From contig LFSR01000046.1 of assembly GCA_001513155.1 (NCBI GenBank), positions 1-34,351 on the forward strand: 34,351 nucleotides of DNA, read 5' to 3'. Under the pieces are notes generated by a model, which had not been told where the DNA came from, searched no databases, and saw nothing but the letters and a program-made list of their open reading frames with translations. The translations under genes were made by a program, and so were the position numbers. Source of the DNA: Syntrophomonas sp. DTU018. GTDB lineage: Bacteria > Bacillota > Syntrophomonadia > Syntrophomonadales > Syntrophomonadaceae. Below, piece by piece: positions 1 to 8,636 of the stretch. Numbering within the stretch: the stretch's first letter is position 1; the number at the start of each line of letters is the position of its first letter.

Positions 1-31
1 ATAAAAATAATATAGAATCCCATATAATTTT

Positions 32-62
32 TATCCAGGGTACAGCCCTGGATAATTTTTTT
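32..62 (+). terminator. Rho-independent terminator of a gene left of the window
   Basis: A perfect 9-bp stem (TATCCAGGG at 32-40 with its complement at 46-54) closes a 5-nt loop and is followed by a run of seven T at 56-62. The T run lies only on the plus-strand 3' side, so it ends a rightward transcript that begins outside the window. Confidence 0.8.
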
Positions 63-125
63 CTGCGTTCATTACAAACTTTGTTGCAACAGTTAAGCAA
101 CAGTGAAAACAACGGTTTTACAGGT

Positions 126-169
126 ACTTTTGCAGTAGTTTTACTGCACTTATGCAGTACTTATGCAGT
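126..169. repeat. Cluster of 11-nt repeats next to tRNA-Ala
   Basis: ACTTATGCAGT occurs twice in tandem (148-158 and 159-169), and a one-mismatch copy, ACTTTTGCAGT, lies at 126-136. TGCAGTA (131-137) and TACTGCA (142-148) also form an inverted pair. The 11-nt period is close to one helical turn, as in arrays of protein-binding sites. The cluster lies 30 bp beyond the tRNA 3' end, where integrative elements often insert. A role as an attachment or arm-type site is inference only. Confidence 0.5.
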
Positions 170-198
170 ACAAACAGTACCCCAAGAGCTTAAAAACC

Positions 199-274
199 TG
201 GTGGAGACGAGGGGACTCGAACCCCTGACCCCCTCGTTGCGAACGAGGTGCTCTCCCAGCTGAGCCACGCCCCC
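199..274 (-). tRNA. tRNA-Ala (anticodon CGC)
   Basis: Read on the minus strand, the 76 nt fold as a complete cloverleaf. There is a 7-bp acceptor stem, a D arm GCTC/GAGC, an anticodon stem CCTCG/CGAGG with loop TTCGCAA, a T arm AGGGG/CCCCT with loop TTCGAGT, discriminator A and an encoded CCA end (199-201). The anticodon CGC reads the alanine codon GCG. The acceptor stem carries the G3:U70 wobble pair that is the main alanine identity element, which confirms the assignment. Confidence 0.97.
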
Positions 275-286
275 ACAGCAGAATTT

Positions 287-292
287 ATTATA
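287..292 (-). promoter_or_regulatory. -10 box of the tRNA-Ala promoter
   Basis: The minus strand reads TATAAT 12 nt before the mature tRNA 5' end, a distance that gives a short leader. I see no convincing -35 element at 16-18 bp. No terminator separates the upstream acyl-CoA synthetase gene from the tRNA, so read-through may also contribute. Confidence 0.45.
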
Positions 293-355
293 CCATATTG
301 CCCTTCAACAAACCAGGTAATATGACATGCTGCGGGGCGTGACGGCTGATATTAA

Positions 356-1999
356 TTAGTTATTTCCTTCCTTGGCGCGGCGGGCCGCTTCCATCTCCCG
401 CAGTGCCTTGCGGTCGACTTTCTTCATGTTGGTGCGGGGGATGTCATCCAGGAATTCAACGTACCTGGGCACTTTATAGGCTGCCAGGGATTGCCGGCAG
501 AACTCGATGACTTCTTCTTCGGTCATGGTTTCACCCGGCTTCAATACCACGAACACCTTGACGCTTTCGCCGCGGATGGGGTCGGGTACACCAATGGCGC
601 CAACGTCCTGGATTTTAGGATGGGTATACAGCAGCTCGTCTATTTCCCGGGGATAGACGTTGAAACCGCTGGAAATAATCATATCCTTGGTGCGTCCCAC
701 GATAGTGAGATAACCATCTTCATCCATAACGGCGATATCACCGGTGTAAAACCATCCATCCCTGATGGCATTAGCCGTTTCTTCAGGTTTGTTCCAATAC
801 TTTTCTATAATCAGGGGACCCTTGATGATTAATTCACCAGGTTCGCCGATGGGCACTTCATCTACGCCGTTCTTCAGATCCACAATTTTGACATCCATGT
901 CCGGGAAAGGAATGCCTATGGAGCCGGGCTTGCGTTTCCCTTTGGGGTTGCAGATAACTCCATTGGTGGTTTCTGTGCCGCCAAAACCTTCAATAATCGT
1001 AGACCCGGTAATCTCCTCAAATTTCTCCATGGCTTCCACGGGCAGGGGAGCAGAACCGGACAGCAGGAATTTAATCGAGCTGGCTTTGGATTCAGGCAGC
1101 TTGGGATGCATGTTGAGCATCTGAATCAGAGCAGGAACCGCCGGCCAGTAAGTTGGCAGGAAATTGTTGATAGCATCCAGCACATTGTCGGGAGTTACTT
1201 CCGGTACCAGGCACATAGTGCCGCCGCTGGCCAGATTCCCATTAATCTGCATGTTAAAGCCATAAATATGGTACAGCGGAACCGTGCACAAGGTGCGTAA
1301 CTCTTCGGGAGGGAACATGGATTTAGCCCATTCGATAAAAATGGTGAAAAAGGCGACGAAGTTGCGGTTGGTAAGACAGCATCCCTTGGGAACCCCTGTG
1401 GTTCCGCCGGTGTATTGCAGAATTACGATGTCATCATAGTCCAGGTGAATATCGGGTTCCAGGTTGCTGGCATTGCTAACCAGAGTAGCGAAGTCATAAA
1501 TGTCGGGAGCCTGCTCCAAAGTTACTTCTTTGCCAGGTACCTGCAGTACAATCAGTTTTTTCAGAGGAGTTTTTCCGGAGCGCATTAGGTCCAGGATTTG
1601 CGGGGCAACTGGACCGAAAGCAATGACCGTTTCCGAACCGCTGTCGCAGAAATTATAGGTCATTTCCGGGGGCGTATAGAGCGGATTGATCGGCACCAGG
1701 ATGGCGCCGGTTTTCATAACGGCATGGGCTGAGATAACGAATTCAGGAATATTGGGCAAGGCCAGGGCAACTCTGTCACCTTTTTTAATTCCCAGACTCA
1801 GGAGTGCATTAGCCAGTCTTTTGGCCATTTCGTTGGTTTCTTTGTAGGTGTAAACCTTGTCGTTGCAGACGATGTACGGTTTGCTGGGCTGGGCACGCAC
1901 CCATTTGATAAATTCATCTTTCATAGTGGTTACAGGATAGTATAGTTGGGTGGGAACGTCAGGATCATACCATTTGTGCCATCTTCTCTCAAATGCCAT
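356..1999 (-). CDS. AMP-forming acyl-CoA synthetase (long-chain fatty acid-CoA ligase, FadD-like)
   Basis: This protein activates a carboxylic acid with ATP and CoA via an acyl-adenylate, giving acyl-CoA, AMP and PPi in the cytoplasm. At 547 residues it has the normal family length. The P-loop YTGGTTGVPKG is at about 195-205, the adenine-binding motif GFGGTETTNG at about 336 and YTGD at about 417. The hinge GRTKDMIISSGFNVYPREI lies at about 433-451. The catalytic lysine region NMKKVDRK is near residue 525. The ATG is preceded by AAAGGAG at good spacing. Chain length cannot be read from sequence, so aryl or medium-chain acids are possible. The gene sits alone behind a sigma-54 promoter, with the likely activator encoded immediately upstream, which points to induction by a fatty or aromatic acid signal. 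Confidence 0.93.
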   Translation of the reverse strand: MAFERRWHKWYDPDVPTQLYYPVTTMKDEFIKWVRAQPSKPYIVCNDKVYTYKETNEMAKRLANALLSLGIKKGDRVALALPNIPEFVISAHAVMKTGAILVPINPLYTPPEMTYNFCDSGSETVIAFGPVAPQILDLMRSGKTPLKKLIVLQVPGKEVTLEQAPDIYDFATLVSNASNLEPDIHLDYDDIVILQYTGGTTGVPKGCCLTNRNFVAFFTIFIEWAKSMFPPEELRTLCTVPLYHIYGFNMQINGNLASGGTMCLVPEVTPDNVLDAINNFLPTYWPAVPALIQMLNMHPKLPESKASSIKFLLSGSAPLPVEAMEKFEEITGSTIIEGFGGTETTNGVICNPKGKRKPGSIGIPFPDMDVKIVDLKNGVDEVPIGEPGELIIKGPLIIEKYWNKPEETANAIRDGWFYTGDIAVMDEDGYLTIVGRTKDMIISSGFNVYPREIDELLYTHPKIQDVGAIGVPDPIRGESVKVFVVLKPGETMTEEEVIEFCRQSLAAYKVPRYVEFLDDIPRTNMKKVDRKALREMEAARRAKEGNN

Positions 2000-2083
2000 A
2001 CTCTACACTCCTTTTATATGTTATCTGGCTCCTTGGTTATTTGGTATAGTGACCCGTTCGGAGCATTCCTGCTAACTAGTATC

Positions 2084-2099
2084 TGCAAAATATATGCCA
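2084..2099 (-). promoter_or_regulatory. Sigma-54 (-24/-12) promoter of the acyl-CoA synthetase gene
   Basis: The minus strand reads TGGCATATATTTTGCA, an exact fit to the RpoN consensus TGGCAYR-N4-TTGCW, with GG and GC separated by 10 nt. The transcript would start near 2073 and carry a leader of about 70 nt. The neighbouring sigma-54 activator gene supports the call. Confidence 0.88.
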
Positions 2100-2184
2100 T
2101 CTAAGCTTGCCAGTTAGGAATTGGGAAAAGGCAGGTTAAAAGGAGAGCACAGCATTTGCGAGAGGGAAAAGACTGGCGCAGGAT

Positions 2185-2231
2185 GTATCAAGGTGTTTCG
2201 CTATGTATCGATAAGTGAAACACCATGATAC
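2185..2231. promoter_or_regulatory. Upstream activator site (15-bp-arm inverted repeat)
   Basis: GTATCAAGGTGTTTC (2185-2199) and GAAACACCATGATAC (2217-2231) are inverted copies matching at 14 of 15 positions around a 17-nt spacer. The hexamer TGTATC appears three times (2184-2189, 2204-2209 and inverted at 2227-2232). The repeat is centred about 135 bp upstream of the predicted start of the sigma-54 transcript, a typical enhancer distance. No T run follows on either strand, so it is not a terminator. It is the likely binding site of the neighbouring Fis-type regulator. Confidence 0.75.
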
Positions 2232-2250
2232 ACAACAGTGAATACGCTGT

Positions 2251-4440
2251 CTAATCAAAACTTAAACTTTTCATTTTCCGGTACAGGGTGCTGCGGGAGA
2301 TACCCATTTCTTTGGCGACTTTGCTTACGTTGCCTTGATGTACTTCCAGCAGTCTTACAATCTGCTGGCGCTGCTTTTCCAGCTGTTCGTTTTTGTAGCG
2401 GGCGTGGGCCTGCTGGATGCTCAAATTACCGTCGTCGTTCTGGCGGGTTGGCAGCAGGGTTTGGCCGATATGATGGTGCCAGGAACGGTCCGGCATATGC
2501 TCCAGGTGCACGAAGCGTTCTACCACATTCTGCAGTTCCCGGACATTGCCCGGCCAGTCATAGGATAAAAGATGCTCTATAACATCCTGTTGGGATAATT
2601 GATTGCCTTCCTGGTTCATCTGCTGCAAAAAGTGCTGGAACAGCACCGGGATATCTTCCTTGCGTTCTCTGAGAGGCAGTATGCGCAGGTTGATTACATT
2701 TAAGCGATAATACAGGTCCTGGCGGAACCGGCCGGTCTGCATCAGTTCCAGCAAATTCTTGTTGGTGGCGCAGATAATCCGCACATCCACTGGTATGACC
2801 TGATTGCTGCCGATGCGGCTGACGCTCTTCTCCTGGATGACCCGCAGCAGTGCCACCTGCTGCTCTAGAGGCATGTCCCCGATTTCATCCAGAAACAGGG
2901 TTCCACCGTCTGCCAGTTCGAATTTTCCGGGATTACCTCCTTTTTTAGCTCCGGTAAAAGCTCCCTCGCTGTAGCCAAACAGCTCGCTGGCAATCAGTTC
3001 CCGGGGAATGGCGCCGCAGTTCACGGCCACAAATGGACCCGCTGAGCGTTTGCTGGCATTGTGAATAGCCTGGGCAAAAAGCTCTTTGCCGGTACCGCTT
3101 TCTCCTTCAATCAAAACATTGCTGGAACTGCGGGCGGCCATCCTGGCAACTTCGATGGTTTCTTTCATCTGGGGGTTGCAGGTAACTATGTCCTCAAAAC
3201 GGAAGCGAGCGGTGGAACCGCTGAAGCGGTTGACCAGGTGATGGACGTTTTTAATAGGGCGTAGAATTAATACCGCGCTGTCTATCACACCCTGCTCAGC
3301 CAAAGTAGGGGTGCCTGAAGCCAGGAAGCGCAGGGTGACTCCCTGCGAAGGAACACTGATTTCCTCGTCCTGAAAAGACTCGCCCTTCACGAAAAGGCGC
3401 TGCATGTACTGGTTGTTCTCATCACTGACCCAAGCCCGAAAATGCTCCTCCAAATCCCGGTAAATATTTCCCCAGGTTTTCTTTAGACCCGGGTTCAGCC
3501 ATTCAAAACTGCCTGACCTGTGAATGATAAAAACCCCGTCAGACATATTCATGATAACCATGTTCAAATTATGGTTAAGCAGGGTCAGTTCCATATTCTT
3601 TCTATTCAGTTCCTCAGTGCGTTCCTGGACGCTTAATTCCAGCCTGTCCCGGGCTTCCTGCAGCATTTGCTGGGTTTTCTTGCGTTCGGTAATATCGCGT
3701 CCTACTGCCTGGTATTCAAAAATATCCCCGTTCTCATTTTTCAAGCCGCTGAACACCCATTCCAGCCAGGTGCTTTCCCCATTTGCCGGTTTGATTTCTT
3801 GTTCTAAAACACAAAAGGGTTGGCCTGATTTGAGGCTTTCCCGTACTTCGGTCAGAACACCAGGCTGCTGGCCAAACAACCTGCTGGCAATCTGGGTTCC
3901 CAGCATGGTGTCGCTGTCAATATTGAACTGCCGGCAGAAGGCGTTATTCATAAAAGTAATCTGCCCCTCAGGCAAATAGCGTATTATCAGCTCCCGCTGT
4001 TCTTCCACCACGGCCCGGTACTTGGCTTCGCTCTGGGCCAAGGCCTCCTGCAAGCGCTTGCGTTCGGTAATGTCATAGGCGCCCACAATGCTGATGGTCT
4101 TTCCGCCGATTCTGGTTATATTGAAAAACACATCTACCCACAAATCACTGCCATCTTTGCGGATAGCCCTGATTTCATAGTTGGATGGCACTTCTTCCCC
4201 GCGCAGGCGGGCTCGAGCCCGGTAACATACTAATTCCTGATAGTCCGGGTGGCAGATGTCCCAAACATTCTTCTGCAGCATTTCTTCTGACGAATACCCC
4301 AATGCCTGCTCAAAGGCCGGATTCACATAGACATACTTGTCCTCATAGAAGGCAAAGATGATCACCGACAGCTTATCAGCAAATTGACGAAAGTCTGTGT
4401 TTCCCCATACGAATTCAAAGCTGTGATTATTGAGGCCCAT
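2251..4440 (-). CDS. Sigma-54-dependent transcriptional activator with three PAS domains
   Basis: This is a cytoplasmic enhancer-binding protein that remodels RpoN polymerase with ATP. Two clear PAS/PAC domains (about 15-125 and 135-255, each ending DITERK) are followed by a short coiled coil and a more divergent PAS (about 290-400). The AAA+ domain has Walker A GESGTGKE near 445, the sigma-54 contact loop GAFTGA near 491 and Walker B LFLDEIGD near 515. A Fis-type helix-turn-helix closes the protein (about 700-726, [18 protein letters not shown]). There is no receiver domain, so the signal is probably a ligand or redox cue sensed by PAS. I start at ATG 4440 because AGGTGG precedes it; an in-frame ATG at 4467 has no good ribosome site. 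The most likely target is the adjacent acyl-CoA synthetase. Confidence 0.92.
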   Translation of the reverse strand: MGLNNHSFEFVWGNTDFRQFADKLSVIIFAFYEDKYVYVNPAFEQALGYSSEEMLQKNVWDICHPDYQELVCYRARARLRGEEVPSNYEIRAIRKDGSDLWVDVFFNITRIGGKTISIVGAYDITERKRLQEALAQSEAKYRAVVEEQRELIIRYLPEGQITFMNNAFCRQFNIDSDTMLGTQIASRLFGQQPGVLTEVRESLKSGQPFCVLEQEIKPANGESTWLEWVFSGLKNENGDIFEYQAVGRDITERKKTQQMLQEARDRLELSVQERTEELNRKNMELTLLNHNLNMVIMNMSDGVFIIHRSGSFEWLNPGLKKTWGNIYRDLEEHFRAWVSDENNQYMQRLFVKGESFQDEEISVPSQGVTLRFLASGTPTLAEQGVIDSAVLILRPIKNVHHLVNRFSGSTARFRFEDIVTCNPQMKETIEVARMAARSSSNVLIEGESGTGKELFAQAIHNASKRSAGPFVAVNCGAIPRELIASELFGYSEGAFTGAKKGGNPGKFELADGGTLFLDEIGDMPLEQQVALLRVIQEKSVSRIGSNQVIPVDVRIICATNKNLLELMQTGRFRQDLYYRLNVINLRILPLRERKEDIPVLFQHFLQQMNQEGNQLSQQDVIEHLLSYDWPGNVRELQNVVERFVHLEHMPDRSWHHHIGQTLLPTRQNDDGNLSIQQAHARYKNEQLEKQRQQIVRLLEVHQGNVSKVAKEMGISRSTLYRKMKSLSFD

Positions 4441-4481
4441 ATTTCCACCTGCCAGACATGAACTCATCTTTAACTCGGTTT

Positions 4482-4496
4482 TATCTACAGTAGATA
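4482..4496. promoter_or_regulatory. Perfect 15-nt palindrome upstream of the activator gene
   Basis: TATCTACAGTAGATA has 7-bp arms around a single central base. It lies 15 bp upstream of the first in-frame ATG of the activator, between that gene and the preceding terminator. Its position suits an operator or autoregulatory site, but no binding protein is identified. Confidence 0.45.
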
Positions 4497-4510
4497 TTCT
4501 CTTTGCCTAT

Positions 4511-4541
4511 TAAAAAACCTCCCAGCTTGCTGTTGGGAGGT
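4511..4541 (-). terminator. Rho-independent terminator of the stalk-domain protein gene
   Basis: On the minus strand ACCTCCCA (4541-4534) pairs with TGGGAGGT (4524-4517), and the stem is followed by a T run (4517-4512). It lies about 20 bp past the stop codon of the upstream gene and separates it from the sigma-54 activator. Confidence 0.87.
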
Positions 4542-4559
4542 CTATTACTCAACTAAGGG

Positions 4560-6137
4560 TTATATGGTCCACTGGTTGTTTATGATACCTACCAACTTCC
4601 AATCATTCTGGTAGGACTCAAAAACCAAACGCAGGCTTCTCCAGTCCATGCCGTCATACTCCGGATTAAATCCGGGGAAGTAGTATTCCACCACTATGGG
4701 GTTGCTGTAGACCTCAAACTGGTTTTCCAGGGCGTTGCCGCTGCTGAGCACCTGGTTGTAGCCTACCTGTTTGGAGTTGATATAATCCTCAGCATAGACG
4801 AACTTTTCATAGTATTGACTGGGAGTCAGATTAATGGGTTCGCCGGAGCCGTCGTAATAGCCCCACAGGTAGACCTTCTGGTCTTGGAAAAAGCTGCGCA
4901 TTTCTTTCTGGCTGAAAACCAGGTCATTCTCTAAAGAAACGTTAGTGTAGGGAGTAAACCGGACTCCCTGAGTGGGATGAACCAGATCCGCAATTGTGTC
5001 AGCGTCTTTGCTGCTCAATGCCTTGATCATCTTGGCGGCAGTTTCTTTAATGGCTTTCTCCGCTTGTTCCGGCGCCAGGGGCCCTTCCCAGGTTTTCAAA
5101 GAATCATTGGCCAAAATCTCTTCCACTTCTTCATACCCAGTAGGAAATGCGAAGTTATAGCGGGCGGGCAGGGCGAACACATATTGACTGTTGCGCCCCA
5201 GTTCCTTGGGGCCTACAGGAGCAGCGCCCACACTGAATTTTTCCTGCTGTAATGCGTTCCACTGGGACAGGGTGAACACCATAATAGGGATGTCCTGCCG
5301 GGGATCTTCCATGGTCCACTGGGGATGGCGGAGATTTATCAGCGCACCGGTTTCCACAGGCTCCTCCCTGGAACCGTCTATGGCATAGCCCTTCCACTGA
5401 TCAGAGATTACGGTGTAGCCTGTCCAGCTTTCCGGCAGTTGGAAGCTGAAACCATACTGTTTGTTCTGGTAGGTGGTGGGACTGGCTTGCCCATAAATAT
5501 CCAGACTTACCGATGTAATAAGCCATTGGTTATCTTTCTTTTCTACTTCAAGGACGATGGGCCGCTTGGCAGCATAACCGCCTTCAACCATCTCCATACT
5601 GGTTACTTCAATAATGTCACCTTTGGCCTGATATTTGGTATCCGACAATTTAACGATCTGGGCAATGTCAATGCGCTCCGGCCAGGGGCTGGAAGTTAAT
5701 CTTCCAGGAGCATTGGCAGGATCTTTCTGCCACTGGGCTAAAAGTTCCGGAGATACATACTCAGCATAGTTTTCTTTTATGCTTTTGGTTACGACATCAT
5801 CCGGGGCCAGCAAGGATACATTTTTCAGGCGCTGGCCGAAGTCTTCGACTACTTTAAAAACTGCAGCCTGATCGCTTTCCGGGCTCTCCGGGGTGCTGCC
5901 TTTGGTCCTTATAATTACGGTTCTGTTTTCCGCATCCCATTCTACTTCAGCACCTAAGGCCTCAGCTATCCAGCGCACCGGGACCATGGTCCGGTCGCCG
6001 ATGATCTGGGCTGGTACGTCGGGTTTTATCTCCTTGCCATTTACCACCAGCTTGATGGGCTGGTCGGCCCAGGTAGCGGCAGCAAGGCCACAGATCAAGA
6101 CGACCACAGCAATTAGTATCAACCATCTTTTCTTCAT
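4560..6137 (-). CDS. Secreted protein with copper-amine-oxidase-like N-terminal (stalk) domain
   Basis: The 525-residue product starts with a typical signal peptide (MKKRW, a hydrophobic core and a small-residue site near ATWA, about residue 24). Residues 28-78 form a copper-amine-oxidase N-domain-like stalk module (VNGKEI, DRTMVPVRWIAEALGAEVEW, NRTVIIRT), common in cell-surface proteins of Clostridia and not itself an oxidase. I do not recognise a family for residues 80-525. The part around 215-320 has aromatic-rich beta-type sequence, and 355-525 resembles the NTF2-like, DUF-type tails of lipoproteins, although this is only an impression. The start is secure, with AGGAGG 8 nt before the ATG. 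The gene is monocistronic, with its own terminator, and lies next to an S-layer gene, so a wall-associated role is likely. Confidence 0.8.
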   Translation of the reverse strand: MKKRWLILIAVVVLICGLAAATWADQPIKLVVNGKEIKPDVPAQIIGDRTMVPVRWIAEALGAEVEWDAENRTVIIRTKGSTPESPESDQAAVFKVVEDFGQRLKNVSLLAPDDVVTKSIKENYAEYVSPELLAQWQKDPANAPGRLTSSPWPERIDIAQIVKLSDTKYQAKGDIIEVTSMEMVEGGYAAKRPIVLEVEKKDNQWLITSVSLDIYGQASPTTYQNKQYGFSFQLPESWTGYTVISDQWKGYAIDGSREEPVETGALINLRHPQWTMEDPRQDIPIMVFTLSQWNALQQEKFSVGAAPVGPKELGRNSQYVFALPARYNFAFPTGYEEVEEILANDSLKTWEGPLAPEQAEKAIKETAAKMIKALSSKDADTIADLVHPTQGVRFTPYTNVSLENDLVFSQKEMRSFFQDQKVYLWGYYDGSGEPINLTPSQYYEKFVYAEDYINSKQVGYNQVLSSGNALENQFEVYSNPIVVEYYFPGFNPEYDGMDWRSLRLVFESYQNDWKLVGIINNQWTI

Positions 6138-6243
6138 TAGAAAACCTCCTGTGAATATTGGAACTGCTAACCTGCATAAATCCTTTTGTTAATCTATACT
6201 TCCATAAACTATATTTGCTTTCACCAGGAAAAATATGGACAAG

Positions 6244-6446
6244 AAAACCGGGGTTGACTTGCCCCGGTCAGACTGTCAAAGAAGTCTATTAGCGGTCAGA
6301 CGTTCGAGATTGCCACGCCCCTCCGGGGCTCGCAATGACACATAAGATGGCCTTTTGGTATGTCATCGCGAGGAGCGCAACGACGTGGCGATCTCTTTTA
6401 GCAAATATTTTGACATTCTCACCGGGGTCGATTGCCCCGGTTTTCA
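6244..6446. repeat. Nested palindromic (MITE-like) element of about 200 bp
   Basis: Two near-identical GC hairpins (accgggg..ccccggt at 6247-6268 and 6421-6441) flank a central REP pair. Next to them AGACTGTCAAA (6270-6280) and its inverted partner (TTTGACATTCT, 6409-6419) also pair. The whole stretch could fold into one long hairpin. On the minus strand the distal hairpin is followed by TTTTCTTG, so it may terminate the S-layer transcript, whereas the proximal one lacks T residues. Confidence 0.65.
6306..6395. repeat. REP-like inverted repeat, copy 1
   Basis: A 35-nt arm (6306-6340, gagattgccacg...cgcaatgaca) and an inverted 35-nt arm (6361-6395, tgtcatcgcg...gtggcgatctc) flank a 20-nt spacer that contains cataagatgg. 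The same arm sequence recurs at 17498-17591, showing a dispersed intergenic repeat family. Confidence 0.8.
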
Positions 6447-6454
6447 GCTTCACA

Positions 6455-8431
6455 TTAATATTCTTCCAGGTAGATTCTTAATACCCCGCTGCTGGACCAA
6501 CTGGTTTCCTGGATGACGTAAACGTCATCTTTAATGCTCAGCCTCAGCCCTATCAGATCATAGCTGCGGCCGTTGTAAGTGCAGGTGGAAGGATCGGTTA
6601 TGCGGATATCATCAAAAGTCAGCCATTTCTTATTGATGTAGATGGTCACGTTGTCGTCTGCTCCCTGGTAGATCTTGCGGCCATCTTCATCGTAGAAAAT
6701 GAAGTTTTTGGGCTGAATACCCCAGAGAGTATCCTTAGACTCTTCCGCGGTAATCTTCACCATGTCCAGGTTGGAAAGCCATTCAATGCGTTTAATGTCC
6801 CACAGTTTATTGTCCACCAAGCATTTGATGTCATTGTCCCGTATGTTGTAATTCTTTCTCTCAATGCGCACCACATTGGTTTCCACCACCAGGACATCTT
6901 CAAAATCATACTTGGTAGTGCCTTTCACTATTGTGATGTCTTTGGAATCCCTGTAGGTATCGTTGAACAGCACCCAGTCCACCAGATCGCCTTCTTCTAA
7001 ATACAAGACAATTTTGCCCTTGCGGTAGGAGATATCCTCAATCACGTAGTTCCAATTATCGATGGCCAGGATAACTTTATCAGCTTTATAGCTCTTGCTG
7101 CCCACGATTATATTAGTGGAAGCATCAATGGTCACATCGGACAGGCGGTAACGCTCACCGTTAATATAGAAGTAAATAGTATCTATCTTGTCCAGATCCA
7201 GGGTGTCACGGCCTACAAAGATGGCGGATATATCGGACATACGCAAACCCCGGAAAACCACTGGGTTCGTTTCTTCCAACTGGGGAACAGTCTGGCTGGA
7301 GTTCAAATTTATTCTGACAATGTCGTAGAAATCTTTGTTAACTTCAATGGTAATTTTGTCATCCCGCAGATCGTATTCTTTGTCCTGAATCTCAACGGTA
7401 TATTGGTCTATTACCGTCAAGTCAGCCAGGTATAGGCCTTCATCCCGGGAGTTCACATACATTCTGATATAATCACAGTTATACTTGTGGTCATCCAGCA
7501 CCAGGCTGTGTATATGGCGGGTGACCGGAAAAGCCACCAGTTTATCGCCGTTTACCACTAGCCGGCTGACGGTATAACGGGTACTGCCGATCACCACATC
7601 AGGGTTGCCGGTAGTGCGGTCCAGTCCATATACATATTTTCCATTAACGGTTAAAGCATCTCCGGTTACTGACAGGCTGGATACAGGGACCTCCGAGAAG
7701 CCGGACTTGATTATCATTGAATTGGTACTGAGACTAAAGAGCTCGTCGCCTACGGCCAAATACTTAATTGACCCCGTTACCGGTGTGACCGGTGTGGAAG
7801 TGCCGTCCCCCTTAACCTCCAGCATCTTCACCAGTACGGTGCATACCTGAGCCCGGGTCATAGCCCGGAAAGGAGCAAAAGAACCATCAGTAAATCCTTT
7901 TATAATCCCGACATCATAAGCGGCCATAATGTGGTCCCGGTAAAGGCTGCGGTCTACATCATCCTGGTCCGTAAACTGCATTGTTCCGCCAGAGGTCTTG
8001 GAGACGGTAATGTTCAAAGCCCGCACAATCATAGCTGCTGCCTGACTGCGCAGGATATTTTGATCAGGACCAAAACCCTGCGGAGATTCTGAAGGAACTA
8101 CTATCCCGCGCGCAACGGCTTCCTCTATGTATTTACGGGCCCAGTGGGTTTTGGTATCACTGAAGCTGTCCTTCGAAGGGGTTGACGGGGTAATTCCCAG
8201 GCAACCGATCAAAGCCGTGGTGAATTCCGCCTTGGTCATGGTTTGGTCAGGCTTGAAGGTACCATCGGGATAACCGTTTATGTATCCCTGAGAGGCCAGG
8301 CTTTCAATATAAGATACGGCCCAATGTCCCTTTACATCTGAGAATTCTTTGGCTCCCAGAGCGGATGCCGGAAATACCAGCAGAAAACAAAGGGCAAGAA
8401 CCACCATACTTCTTAAACGCTTTTTGTGCAC
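6455..8431 (-). CDS. S-layer homology (SLH) domain surface protein
   Basis: The exported protein of about 658 residues is anchored to the cell wall. The signal peptide (residues 1-27, ending ASALGA) is followed by three SLH modules at about 28-80, 90-145 and 150-205 (FSDVKGHWAVSYIE, INGYPDGTFKPD, IIKGFTDGSFAP). These bind pyruvylated secondary wall polymer. The remaining 440 residues are beta-rich, acidic and contain an internal repeat. The segment at about 417-480 (YINGERYRL to IVLYLEEGD) matches the C-terminal segment at about 594-658 (YINKKWLTF to LRIYLEEY). I choose GTG at 8431, because AAGGAGGG lies 6 nt upstream; a TTG at 8434 would be too close to it. The role is structural or adhesive, and no enzymatic motif is visible. 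Confidence 0.88.
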   Translation of the reverse strand: MHKKRLRSMVVLALCFLLVFPASALGAKEFSDVKGHWAVSYIESLASQGYINGYPDGTFKPDQTMTKAEFTTALIGCLGITPSTPSKDSFSDTKTHWARKYIEEAVARGIVVPSESPQGFGPDQNILRSQAAAMIVRALNITVSKTSGGTMQFTDQDDVDRSLYRDHIMAAYDVGIIKGFTDGSFAPFRAMTRAQVCTVLVKMLEVKGDGTSTPVTPVTGSIKYLAVGDELFSLSTNSMIIKSGFSEVPVSSLSVTGDALTVNGKYVYGLDRTTGNPDVVIGSTRYTVSRLVVNGDKLVAFPVTRHIHSLVLDDHKYNCDYIRMYVNSRDEGLYLADLTVIDQYTVEIQDKEYDLRDDKITIEVNKDFYDIVRINLNSSQTVPQLEETNPVVFRGLRMSDISAIFVGRDTLDLDKIDTIYFYINGERYRLSDVTIDASTNIIVGSKSYKADKVILAIDNWNYVIEDISYRKGKIVLYLEEGDLVDWVLFNDTYRDSKDITIVKGTTKYDFEDVLVVETNVVRIERKNYNIRDNDIKCLVDNKLWDIKRIEWLSNLDMVKITAEESKDTLWGIQPKNFIFYDEDGRKIYQGADDNVTIYINKKWLTFDDIRITDPSTCTYNGRSYDLIGLRLSIKDDVYVIQETSWSSSGVLRIYLEEY

Positions 8432-8527
8432 CAAAAACCCTCCTTAGTTCCATACTGTTAACCATTTATACGCGACTGAGCTGGAAAACTTTCTCTGGAT
8501 AAGCTTATTAGTGCTTGTTTCTGGGCA

Positions 8528-8533
8528 ATTATG
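8528..8533 (-). promoter_or_regulatory. Possible extended -10 box for the SLH protein gene
   Basis: The minus strand reads TGGCATAAT, an extended -10 (TG-N-CATAAT), about 97 bp before the GTG start. The -35 region is weak. This is the best candidate in the 438-bp divergent intergenic region, but it is not proven. Confidence 0.3.
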
Positions 8534-8636
8534 CCAGTCTGTTTACATAATTTTATCATTTAACTGCCGGTGTGTGCATAGTTTATAGAGAACAGACCAA
8601 ATTGCATGAGAAAACATTCACAAAAAAGGAGTTGAA

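Noticed and set aside
81-263. 60-codon plus-strand frame ending LEPLTPSLRTRCSPS
   Set aside because: Its C-terminal half is the reverse complement of the tRNA-Ala gene, a well-known annotation artefact.
4560-6137. Copper amine oxidase enzyme
   Set aside because: Only the small N-terminal stalk-like module is present; the catalytic domain with its topaquinone site is absent.
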